A stretch of DNA of 25,831 nucleotides from a virus. The position numbers and the translations under genes were made by a program. The stretch spans positions 1 through 25,831 of the IMG/VR virus record IMGVR_UViG_3300045120_000160. The stretch is one strand, 5' to 3'. Positions 1-5,492 of this stretch are shown here, one piece after another; position 1 is the stretch's first letter; each line of letters opens with the position of its first letter. Under the pieces are notes generated by a model that did not search any database, had not been told where the DNA came from, and was given only the letters and a program-made list of their open reading frames with translations.

Positions 1-73
1 GACATATTCGAAGCGAGTGCGCGGGCGCGCGTCCGGGTTCAAACGGTGTTCTGTGTATCTTAGCATCCTATTT

Positions 74-88
74 TTACCTCCAGTGTAA
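74..88. repeat. dispersed palindrome copy 1 (TTACCTCCAGTGTAA)
   Basis: This copy has the outer TTAC...GTAA arms of the dispersed family with a less regular centre. The sequence GTTT and then an ATG at 93 follow it, the same 4-nt spacing as at late-gene starts. Confidence 0.7.
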
Positions 89-92
89 GTTT

Positions 93-179
93 ATGGAACC
101 AGCGACCGGCTGGCACGGTTTTTCTTGTAGAGTTGTATACTTCTGGTTGAACGATTTCAATGACTTACGAACTCTATAA
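93..179 (+). CDS. possible 28-codon mini-ORF or leader peptide
   Basis: This short frame begins MEPATGWHGF and ends LRTL with a TAA stop at 177-179. Its ATG lies 4 nt after palindrome copy 1, the spacing seen at four late-gene starts. The Shine-Dalgarno-like part of the arm is poor here (AGTG instead of GAGG). The frame runs across the first 18-bp direct repeat and ends inside the inverted arm at 170-185. It could be a leader peptide or chance. No family is recognised. Confidence 0.2.
   Translation: MEPATGWHGFSCRVVYFWLNDFNDLRTL
125..142 (+). repeat. 18-bp direct repeat, copy A
   Basis: TTGTAGAGTTGTATACTT is identical to 296-313, 171 bp downstream. A third partial copy (GTTGTATAC) lies at 473-481, 170 bp further on. 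GTAGAGTT at 127-134 is inverted as AACTCTAC at 178-185, so each copy heads a potential hairpin or an array of binding sites. Confidence 0.85.
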
Positions 180-224
180 CTCTACGTCGCAAAAACGACG
201 GCGCGTGTTAGGCGCTGTACAGGC

Positions 225-245
225 GTGCGCGTGACGCACGCGCAC
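225..245. repeat. 8-bp inverted repeat in CG/CA alternating tract
   Basis: GTGCGCGT (225-232) and ACGCGCAC (238-245) form a perfect stem around a 5-nt loop. They sit in a long run of alternating pyrimidine and purine steps that continues to about 273. No gene is visible here. Confidence 0.7.
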
Positions 246-295
246 ATGCGCCCGTGCGCGCGCGAGTGCGCGTAGTGGTTTATATATAAATATAG

Positions 296-313
296 TTGTA
301 GAGTTGTATACTT
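296..313 (+). repeat. 18-bp direct repeat, copy B
   Basis: This is an exact copy of 125-142. Its first ten bases (296-305) are perfectly inverted at 367-376 (AACTCTACAA). Both repeat units also share CGATTTCAA followed by GAACTCTA downstream, at 152-160/169-176 and at 357-365/366-373. The duplicated module is therefore longer than the 18-mer. Confidence 0.85.
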
Positions 314-373
314 AATTGATTGGCATCCAATAAATCGCTGATATTGTTGACGAATTCGATTTCAAGAACTCTA

Positions 374-405
374 CAAGGAACTATACACGAACTGTACGTT
401 CCTTG
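374..405. repeat. 8-bp inverted repeat
   Basis: CAAGGAAC (374-381) is inverted as GTTCCTTG (398-405), leaving a 16-nt loop. The left arm overlaps the inverted copy of the 18-bp repeat, so alternative foldings compete in this interval. Confidence 0.65.
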
Positions 406-430
406 CACCGGCTTAAAGTTGCTGTATGCG

Positions 431-451
431 ATCGCGGCCAGCGAGACATGC
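431..451 (+). repeat. 21-bp direct repeat, copy A
   Basis: ATCGCGGCCAGCGAG followed by ACATGC matches 513-533 at 20 of 21 positions, 82 bp away. A degenerate copy of the dispersed palindrome (about 459-472) lies between the two repeats. Confidence 0.8.
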
Positions 452-512
452 ATGGTAGGTACCTCGGTGTATGTTGTATACGAGCGACTTATATAGAAGC
501 CGACCGTGTACA

Positions 513-533
513 ATCGCGGCCAGCGAGCCATGC
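513..533 (+). repeat. 21-bp direct repeat, copy B
   Basis: This is the second copy of 431-451, differing only at the sixteenth base (C for A). It lies 33 bp before palindrome copy 2. Confidence 0.8.
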
Positions 534-566
534 GCCCCGACGAGTGCGCGGAGCGCATCACAAATC

Positions 567-581
567 TTACCTCGGTGGTAA
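567..581. repeat. dispersed palindrome copy 2 (TTACCTCGGTGGTAA)
   Basis: Flanking bases extend the stem to ATCTTACC/GGTAAGAT (564-571 and 577-584). It lies just beyond the terminator of the minus-strand gene. Confidence 0.85.
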
Positions 582-603
582 GATCCGTGGAAAAAAGAAC
601 GCG

Positions 604-640
604 AAAAAGCCCGGCCACCCTTTCGGGTGGCCGGGCGTTT
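604..640 (-). terminator. rho-independent terminator of the minus-strand gene
   Basis: A perfect 12-bp stem, GCCCGGCCACCC (609-620) with GGGTGGCCGGGC (625-636), encloses a TTTC loop. On the plus strand A runs precede it (604-608, then 591-596), so read on the minus strand the stem is followed by a T run. It lies about 25 bp after the stop of the gene at 661-1395. A short GTTT on the other side allows weak function on the plus strand. Confidence 0.9.
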
Positions 641-660
641 AGGTGGAAGGAAGGCGCGTG

Positions 661-1395
661 CTAGGCGGCCTTCTTGCGTGGCGCGTCATAGAAGGCGGCG
701 GCCGCCTTCGCGTCGTGGCCATTAAGCACAGCCGCGTCGATAAATTTCTGACGCTCGGCGTCCCCCTTCAAGAGCGAGACGATCGGCGCAAGAGCGGTGG
801 CGGCCGCCTTGTACGCTGCGGCATTGGCGGGAAACTCATCAGCCATCTTGTTTAGCTTCTTGACGATAGCATCAAGCGACTTGGTTTCATCAGTCTCGCT
901 TGCGCTAGGCGTCAGAGCGGCGCGCGCGCCCTTTTCGGTCAGCATGTTATCCATATCGTTCGCTTGCGCTCGCGCCACCTTGATAACAGCATCATACGTC
1001 TTGATGCTGTATTCTTTGTCAGCCTTGCGCATGTCACTATCAATGCCGCGAGCGAAAGGAACGATGTCGGGGCGCATCGCGGTGGCGCGAAACACCGCGC
1101 CAACCTCTGACGTCAGTTTGGAAACCGTACCTTCCTGCATGATGTCAGCCTTGCCCAATTGGGCAGTCTGCTTTTCGTTCCACTTTTCCACCGCGTGAGC
1201 GGCAAAGTGCGAGTGTGTCACCTTGCCCTTGCCCTTCGGCGCAACGTGGCGCAATTCCTTGGCCACGTACAATTCCGCCGCCTTGGCGATAAAATCAAGC
1301 TTGGCCATAAGGCCCTTGCCAGCGGTTGCGCCTAAATCCGACAGAACCTTGTCAGCGTTATTGAAGGCGACTTCGCTATTGCTACGCTCAACCAT
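661..1395 (-). CDS. hypothetical phage protein, 244 aa
   Basis: No family is recognised. The product is a soluble, Ala/Lys-rich, probably mostly helical protein with no signal peptide or membrane segment, ending in a basic tail (PRKKAA). The start at 1395 (MVERSNSE) is preferred because GGAAAGG lies 9 nt upstream on the minus strand. An earlier in-frame ATG at 1422 would add nine residues but has no good ribosome site. The gene stands alone on the minus strand with its own strong terminator at 604-640. Dispersed palindromes lie upstream (1457, 1502) and downstream (567), an arrangement typical of an independently controlled phage cargo gene. An internalised virion protein or a regulator are both possible; nothing in the sequence decides. 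Confidence 0.75.
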   Translation of the reverse strand: MVERSNSEVAFNNADKVLSDLGATAGKGLMAKLDFIAKAAELYVAKELRHVAPKGKGKVTHSHFAAHAVEKWNEKQTAQLGKADIMQEGTVSKLTSEVGAVFRATAMRPDIVPFARGIDSDMRKADKEYSIKTYDAVIKVARAQANDMDNMLTEKGARAALTPSASETDETKSLDAIVKKLNKMADEFPANAAAYKAAATALAPIVSLLKGDAERQKFIDAAVLNGHDAKAAAAFYDAPRKKAA

Positions 1396-1429
1396 AGGAC
1401 TAAACCTTTCCAGAGGCAACATTGCCTAC

Positions 1430-1446
1430 ATACTAGGCCTAGGTAT
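1430..1446. promoter_or_regulatory. palindrome upstream of the minus-strand gene
   Basis: TAGGCCTA (1434-1441) is a perfect 8-bp palindrome flanked by ATAC and GTAT, offset by one base. It lies about 35 bp upstream of the ATG at 1395. It may be an operator. No clear -35/-10 pair was seen. Confidence 0.35.
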
Positions 1447-1456
1447 TACTGTGGCT

Positions 1457-1471
1457 TTACTTCAGAGGTAA
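1457..1471. repeat. dispersed palindrome copy 3 (TTACTTCAGAGGTAA)
   Basis: It lies in the gap between the divergent genes starting at 1395 (minus) and 1658 (plus), 30 bp from copy 4. Confidence 0.85.
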
Positions 1472-1501
1472 CTATCTATACTGCGGGCATGGGGCACGGC
1501 C

Positions 1502-1516
1502 TTACCACCGTGGTAA
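1502..1516. repeat. dispersed palindrome copy 4 (TTACCACCGTGGTAA)
   Basis: This copy is a perfect odd-centred palindrome. One more base on each side also pairs (C1501/G1517). The A/T change at the fifth and eleventh bases is compensated on the other arm, which supports selection for symmetry. Confidence 0.85.
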
Positions 1517-1531
1517 GCCAGAGCAGGGCGC

Positions 1532-1566
1532 GGGGAGGGCATCTGGACAGGGGGAGGGGTGGGGGG
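1532..1566 (+). other. G-run cluster (possible G-quadruplex)
   Basis: G tracts of 4, 3, 5, 4 and 6 bases occur at 1532-1535, 1537-1539, 1550-1554, 1556-1559 and 1561-1566. They lie in the 262-bp divergent gap (1396-1657). Apart from these and palindrome copies 3 and 4, the gap shows nothing recognisable. Confidence 0.4.
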
Positions 1567-1657
1567 CCCAGCCTCTTTTAGGGGCTCCGTAAATAGCTGG
1601 CATGAAAAAAGTAAACGCCTACATAGACACACGCCCATAGAGTGCTAAAAAGATTGG

Positions 1658-1975
1658 ATGCGCGCCCCTCTGATCCTTGCCTTCGTTCTTCTCGCCGCCC
1701 CTGCTCACGCCCACTGTTACTCCCACTGGGCCTACCCCTACCCCCAAAGATGTACGCACGGGGTGGACAAGGCGGCCAAGGTGGCCAAGGTGGCCAAGGT
1801 AGATCCAGCGAAGATGAAGCTGGAGCCCATGCGGACAAAGATAGAACGCCCGGTGGCCCCGCCCCCTGCGGTCATCCCGGATATACCCGTAGGCCCGCTC
1901 CCGCCGCTGCGTGAGGAAGAAGAGCACGCGCTGGCCCTGACCGCCCTCAGAAATAACCTAGCAGGGCTGCATTAA
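1658..1975 (+). CDS. small secreted protein, 105 aa
   Basis: The N-terminus is a textbook signal peptide: a basic start (MRAP), a hydrophobic core (LILAFVLLAA), then an AHA cleavage site at about residues 16-18. The mature part has two Cys and is rich in Lys and Pro. An AKV tripeptide repeats three times, encoded by a 9-bp tandem repeat at 1774-1800. A Pro-rich stretch and an acidic Glu run (about residues 85-90) follow. The ribosome site is weak (AAAAAGATTGG). It opens the accessory cassette of exported proteins. Family and function are unknown; export to the periplasm or outside is inferred from the signal peptide. Confidence 0.6.
   Translation: MRAPLILAFVLLAAPAHAHCYSHWAYPYPQRCTHGVDKAAKVAKVAKVDPAKMKLEPMRTKIERPVAPPPAVIPDIPVGPLPPLREEEEHALALTALRNNLAGLH
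1774..1800 (+). repeat. 9-bp tandem repeat, three units
   Basis: GGCCAAGGT is repeated three times in frame inside the small secreted protein gene and encodes Ala-Lys-Val units. Copy number may vary by slippage without breaking the frame. Confidence 0.85.
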
Positions 1976-2051
1976 CGTCTTGTAATCTTCACGGCGCTAT
2001 GCTACCGACAACCACAGCCGCGCTCTGGCGGTTGAATTGGGGAGTACCAAA

Positions 2052-2762
2052 ATGAAGAACGCCCTGCTCATGGCTGCCTCCGCAGCCATTCTCGCGTGCG
2101 CCTCCGCGCCCGCCTCCGCTGCCAACACCGCCCTCACCCTCTGGAACGCAGCCAACCCGGGCGGCGCTGAAACCGCTACCGGCACCGACAGCGCCGATCT
2201 CAACTCGTCCAGCTTCAATGGCGTCAACGTCACCTTCTCGTTCGTCGACCGGACGACCGGCCCCAACAGCCTGACCGAAGGCAACGTGTTCATCACCAAC
2301 ACCACCAACACCGTCCAGGTCCTGCGGATCATCGCAGGCGCTAACGGCTATTTCGGCCCCGACAACCTGTTCAACGCCTCGGGCACGATCCTCACCGCTA
2401 TCGGCGGAGCGGAGCTTGCCGGCTCGTTCTTCGCCGACAACACCAACTTCCTCAACGGCTCCGGCCCGCTCACCGTCACCGGAACCGACATCGCCGACTT
2501 CGACAGCGGGCCGCTCTCCGGGCCGTTCTCGTTCTCGTCCAACGGGACGGCGGCGTTCGCCGTCGGCGCGACCTTCGGCATGGCCGAGAGCCTGACGCTC
2601 ACCCTGCAGCCGTTCGCCTTCGTCGCCGTGCAGTCGATCTCGATGGACGCCGCCAACGCCGTCCCCGAGCCGCGGACCTGGGCGATGTTCGGGATCGGGT
2701 TCGGTCTCATGGCGTTGATGGGCCTCAAGCGCGGCCGCAAGAACCGCCTCGCGACGCTCTGA
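2052..2762 (+). CDS. PEP-CTERM (PEPxxWA type) exported protein, 236 aa
   Basis: The protein has a signal peptide (MKNALL, hydrophobic core, ASA cleavage site near residue 23). An Asn/Thr/Ser/Gly-rich extracellular-type body follows. It ends in a PEP-CTERM sorting tail: VPEPRTWAMF from about residue 204, a hydrophobic segment, then a basic KRGRK end. In known systems an exosortase in the inner membrane recognises the PEP motif, cuts there, and the protein goes to the cell surface or extracellular matrix. The start at 2052 is chosen because GGGGAG lies 7 nt upstream; an in-frame ATG at 2037 would displace the signal peptide. It heads a compact group with the genes at 2765 and 2926. No exosortase is in the window, so processing would depend on the host. 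Confidence 0.85.
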   Translation: MKNALLMAASAAILACASAPASAANTALTLWNAANPGGAETATGTDSADLNSSSFNGVNVTFSFVDRTTGPNSLTEGNVFITNTTNTVQVLRIIAGANGYFGPDNLFNASGTILTAIGGAELAGSFFADNTNFLNGSGPLTVTGTDIADFDSGPLSGPFSFSSNGTAAFAVGATFGMAESLTLTLQPFAFVAVQSISMDAANAVPEPRTWAMFGIGFGLMALMGLKRGRKNRLATL

Positions 2763-2764
2763 TA

Positions 2765-2929
2765 ATGGCTCGCGCGGAGATGTGGAACGACGGCGACGAA
2801 GACTACGACGTCAGCTACCCGCCGCCGCTCCACCCGCTGCGCGAGCTGACGACAATGATTATCGCCGCGCTCCTCGTCCTGGCCCTGGCGGGCTGGGGAG
2901 TGTCGGCCCTCTGGGGACTGTTCAAATGA
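2765..2929 (+). CDS. small single-pass membrane protein, 54 aa
   Basis: The ATG lies two bases after the stop of the first PEP-CTERM gene, and the TGA overlaps the ATG of the second (ATGA at 2926-2929). The translation has an acidic N-terminal half (NDGDEDYD), a PPP turn, then one hydrophobic helix from about residue 31 to 52 (MIIAALLVLALAGWG) ending in GLFK. With no signal sequence and an acidic N-terminus its topology is unclear. Its position, coupled between two exosortase substrates, suggests a role in their export or anchoring; that is inference. No family is recognised. Confidence 0.65.
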   Translation: MARAEMWNDGDEDYDVSYPPPLHPLRELTTMIIAALLVLALAGWGVSALWGLFK

Positions 2930-3768
2930 AAATCAGCACCATCGCTTTCACGGCCGCCTGCGCGGGCGCGCTTGCCGGCTTCGCCGTCAACGACGCTCGC
3001 GCTGCCGGTTCCGGCACTCTGGCCGACCCGATCACCTCCGGCTGCGACGCTTCCGGCTCGTTCTGCATCCTGCCCGGCGGGCCCGACGCCGACGACGTGA
3101 AGATGTTCCTCGACAACGACAAGAACACCGACACCTTCTTTGGCTCGACCACCGGCAATGGCTCGCACTTCACCGACACCATCAAGATCAACACGATGGG
3201 GTTTGTCGACACGTCGAGCGGCTTCGCCACCATCAAGCCCATAAAAGACGGCTTGCTCACCGACGCCCTCTACACCCCGCAGGCTCCGAACCTGTTCGAC
3301 GGCTTCTTCACCCGCGGCCAGCTGGTCTACACGGACCCCAACCCATGCCCTGCCCACGGCCCTTGCGCCGCCCCGGCCGCGCCTCCCGCAGGAGCGACGG
3401 TCCTCATGCAGATCAATGGGACCGGGCCGATCTTCAGCTTCTTCGAGGGGCTGCCCGAGAGCAACGACTTCGCCGACATCGGCATCGACGAGCCGGGCGA
3501 GAACGAGACGCTGGCGGGCCTGATCTCCAGCGTCCACATCTGGGTGGCCACCCCAAATGTTTCGTTCTTCGAGCTCAAGCAGGCCAGCTGGTCGCCGTGC
3601 GAAGGTCTCGACACAGCTTGCGGCCTGGTCATCAACCCGACGGACGGCGCTGCGCCGGAGCCGTCGACCTGGGCGATGTTCATCGCCGGCTTCAGCCTGA
3701 TGGGCGCGCTGGCTTACTTCCGGGGTAAGAAAGCCAGCCCGGCTTCTCCAATTGCTGGAGCTGCCTAA
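2926..3768 (+). CDS. PEP-CTERM (PEPxxWA type) exported protein, 280 aa
   Basis: A signal peptide (MKISTIAF, cleavage after ARA near residue 26) leads into a secreted-type domain with several Cys (for example CDASGSFC after cleavage, and a PCPAHGPC cluster). The C-terminus is a sorting tail: APEPSTWAMF from about residue 243, a hydrophobic segment, then FRGKK and a short Ala/Pro tail. It starts by ATGA overlap with the small membrane gene. The frame is open upstream to 2782, but that extension is arginine-rich and overlaps the real 2765 gene, so it is rejected. Dispersed palindrome copy 5 lies in the codons just after the hydrophobic segment (3714-3728). Its function at the surface is unknown. 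Confidence 0.85.
   Translation: MKISTIAFTAACAGALAGFAVNDARAAGSGTLADPITSGCDASGSFCILPGGPDADDVKMFLDNDKNTDTFFGSTTGNGSHFTDTIKINTMGFVDTSSGFATIKPIKDGLLTDALYTPQAPNLFDGFFTRGQLVYTDPNPCPAHGPCAAPAAPPAGATVLMQINGTGPIFSFFEGLPESNDFADIGIDEPGENETLAGLISSVHIWVATPNVSFFELKQASWSPCEGLDTACGLVINPTDGAAPEPSTWAMFIAGFSLMGALAYFRGKKASPASPIAGAA
3714..3728. repeat. dispersed palindrome copy 5 (TTACTTCCGGGGTAA)
   Basis: It lies inside the second PEP-CTERM gene, spanning the AYFRGKK codons at the end of the sorting tail. It shows that this cassette carries the same element as the phage late genes. Confidence 0.85.
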
Positions 3769-3937
3769 AAGCGCCTGGGTCACATCCGCAGGGATCGTGA
3801 CCCTCGCTGTTTCCCTGGGAGCCCGCCACGCCACCGGCGGCCCCAGCGCCCTCGAACCGCTCGCCGCGGTCACCAGCTGGGCGGGCGCGCTCCTGATCAT
3901 CGTGGGGCTCGGGATGATGTTCTTTCTCGAGAGTTGA
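3752..3937 (+). CDS. possible small two-helix membrane protein, 61 aa
   Basis: A short frame beginning at TTG (3752) overlaps the end of the second PEP-CTERM gene by 17 bp. It encodes two hydrophobic segments, about residues 9-24 and 40-58 (ending MMFFLES). No ribosome site precedes the TTG; GTG at 3797 is an alternative start but would remove most of the first helix. The frame ends 53 bp before the terminator stem at 3991, consistent with a last gene of the cassette. It may be a small anchoring or holin-like protein, or a chance frame. Confidence 0.4.
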   Translation: MLELPKSAWVTSAGIVTLAVSLGARHATGGPSALEPLAAVTSWAGALLIIVGLGMMFFLES

Positions 3938-3990
3938 AGACCTGACGGGTTCTATGGCGTTCAAGGCCCCCTACGAGCGCCATGAACGGG

Positions 3991-4027
3991 GCCGCCGGCC
4001 CAGATCCCCATTGGGCTGGCGGCTTCC
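3991..4027 (+). terminator. terminator of the PEP-CTERM cassette
   Basis: GCCGCCGGCCCA (3991-4002) pairs with TGGGCTGGCGGC (4012-4023) with one G-T wobble around a 9-nt loop, followed by TTCCTTT. It lies between the plus-strand cassette and the end of the convergent terminase gene (stop at 4041). The T tract is interrupted, so efficiency is uncertain. Confidence 0.65.
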
Positions 4028-4040
4028 TTTCCCAATTCGG

Positions 4041-5492
4041 TCAAGTCCAGCCGGCGGCCGTTATCCGCTGCTCCGGCGACGTCCCGTAGCGCCTGTTCAT
4101 CCCCCTGATCCGCACCGCCATCGCGGGGTTTATCCCGTTCTGCACTGAGCAGGCGACATACTGCAGGTCGTCGTGCGGATGAGAGTAATCTCCGTTGTCC
4201 TTATCAGGCGTGGGCTTGGCCTGCCCGTGCCTCGTATGCGCGAAGCGGTAGCCCCCGGAAAACCCGCGCACCAGCGTGGGGCAGCGCTTCTTGTCGATCA
4301 GGAGCGCCGGGCCGGCGTTCGACGCGGCGATCAGGAAGCTCTCCACCGCCCTTATCCGCGGGTCGATGTCGTTGGTCGGCGCTGGGACGGCGTTGAAGCC
4401 GGCGCGCGCCAGCAGGTCGAACGCGGTTTCCTCGTAGAGGCTGTCCCTAAACCTTCCCGACGGGTCGCCGACGACAAGCGTGGGCAGGCCCATGTATCGC
4501 TCCTGCGCCATCGCCGGCCTCAAGTTCTGCCTTAAGTGCAGCTCGAGCCCGACGTCGCCGGGGACTTCCTCCAGCACGAGAAGTCGCCCTTTGCTGTCGA
4601 GCTGGCAGACGAGAGACCATGGGTTCCGCCCAAAATCCTGGCCGACGATGAGCGGAAGCCCCGGGTTGGGCTGAAGCTCGTCGGTGACATGCCAGTGCAG
4701 CTTGAAGGTCTCTTTGTAGACGGCGGTCCCGCTAGGGTCGTCGCCGTATTCAGCGTCGACATACCGGCGTCTCCAGGCGGGCGAGTGCTGTCGTGCGAGC
4801 CGCTCATAGTAGGTCCTCCCCTGGGCGATCCTCTTTTCGTCCGTCACCGGCAGCTTGATGGTTTCGGGCGTCTGGAGCAGGTTCGCCAGGTTCTCCGCGC
4901 CCACCGAAAGCCCGCCCGGCTGCTTCCACACGTCCCAGTCGGGAGGTTTATTCAGCTCCAGAAGCTCGTGCCACTCGCCGCCCTCGGTGGGGAAGTTGCC
5001 GTCGGCGATGATCCCGAACCAGCTGGCCCCGCCCGCGGCGGAGGGCGGATAGCGTCCGACACGACCCGCCATCGCAGGGAAGAGCGCCGGGTCGATCTCG
5101 GGGAATTCGTTGACCCAGATCCCGGTCAGCTGGGCCGACAGAAGCCTTTGTTGATCTCTTTCATCGTCTAACGGGATTAGATAAATCTCGCTGACGATGT
5201 CGCGCCACTTGAGGTGGATGGTGCTCTCGCTCACCCTGAAGTCTGTTACCGGGGCCACCCATGTATAAAACTCTTTCAAGACGGTTAATTTGATTTGTTG
5301 TAAAGTAGCACGAACAATAGCAAAGCGGGTACGTCGTATTCCATCAGGTCCTTTAGTTTGCTGTTGTGCTCTTTTAATTATCTCCATTAAACAACCAGTC
5401 GATTTACCACTACCAACTGGCCCCATTATTAGCCTGCAGAACGCTTCACTCTTCATAAAGCGTCCGATCGTGGGCGTCGCCGAATAGATCAT
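4041..5492 (-). CDS. terL: terminase large subunit
   Basis: This is the ATP-driven motor that threads DNA into the prohead through the portal and cuts it. Its 483 aa show an ATPase Walker A GPVGSGKST at residues 24-32 and a Walker B-like GIWVNEFPE at 124-132, with Glu129 as candidate catalytic residue. A C-terminal RNase H-like nuclease has acidic motifs GQDFG (Asp286), VGDPSG (Asp343) and HDDLQY (Asp441/442). The ATG overlaps the TerS stop (ATGA, 5489-5492), so the two are translationally coupled. DNA encoding the Walker A region (about 5271-5460) is unusually AT-rich compared with the rest of the gene. The pair is transcribed opposite to the portal and all other structural genes. Confidence 0.93.
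   Translation of the reverse strand: MIYSATPTIGRFMKSEAFCRLIMGPVGSGKSTGCLMEIIKRAQQQTKGPDGIRRTRFAIVRATLQQIKLTVLKEFYTWVAPVTDFRVSESTIHLKWRDIVSEIYLIPLDDERDQQRLLSAQLTGIWVNEFPEIDPALFPAMAGRVGRYPPSAAGGASWFGIIADGNFPTEGGEWHELLELNKPPDWDVWKQPGGLSVGAENLANLLQTPETIKLPVTDEKRIAQGRTYYERLARQHSPAWRRRYVDAEYGDDPSGTAVYKETFKLHWHVTDELQPNPGLPLIVGQDFGRNPWSLVCQLDSKGRLLVLEEVPGDVGLELHLRQNLRPAMAQERYMGLPTLVVGDPSGRFRDSLYEETAFDLLARAGFNAVPAPTNDIDPRIRAVESFLIAASNAGPALLIDKKRCPTLVRGFSGGYRFAHTRHGQAKPTPDKDNGDYSHPHDDLQYVACSVQNGINPAMAVRIRGMNRRYGTSPEQRITAAGWT

Larger units (their letters stand above)
1..603. other. repeat-rich non-coding region
   Basis: No convincing gene was found. The frames that cross this stretch (plus 403-642, minus 280-618) run through repeats and the terminator and have arginine-rich, low-complexity translations. 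The region holds 18-bp and 21-bp direct repeats, several inverted repeats, a CG/CA-alternating tract at about 222-273, an AT-rich patch at 281-300, and two palindrome copies. It looks like a control region or replication-origin-type locus; which one cannot be told from the sequence. Confidence 0.6.

Noticed and set aside
30-46. tRNA T-loop-like GGTTCAAAC
   Set aside because: The flanking bases cannot form the T stem, and no acceptor or anticodon arm is present upstream.
280-618. 112-codon minus-strand frame in the left region
   Set aside because: It would begin in the terminator of another gene and cross all repeats; the composition is not protein-like.
403-642. 79-codon plus-strand frame in the left non-coding region
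   Set aside because: It runs through the 21-bp repeats, a palindrome and the terminator stem, lacks a ribosome site, and its arginine-rich translation has no coding look.
587-664. GTG start 5 nt after palindrome copy 2
   Set aside because: The frame would read straight through the terminator hairpin and stop soon after 660; it is unlikely to be a gene.
1978-2003. Promoter-like TTGTAA and TATGCT before the PEP-CTERM gene
   Set aside because: The spacer is only 12 bp, too short for a standard two-box promoter.
2782-2925. N-terminal extension of the second PEP-CTERM gene
   Set aside because: It overlaps the small membrane gene at 2765, is arginine-rich, and would bury the signal peptide that starts at 2926.
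2815-3900. 361-codon minus-strand frame opposite the second PEP-CTERM gene
   Set aside because: It is an antisense shadow in high-GC DNA, and the plus strand carries clear signal-peptide and sorting-tail features.
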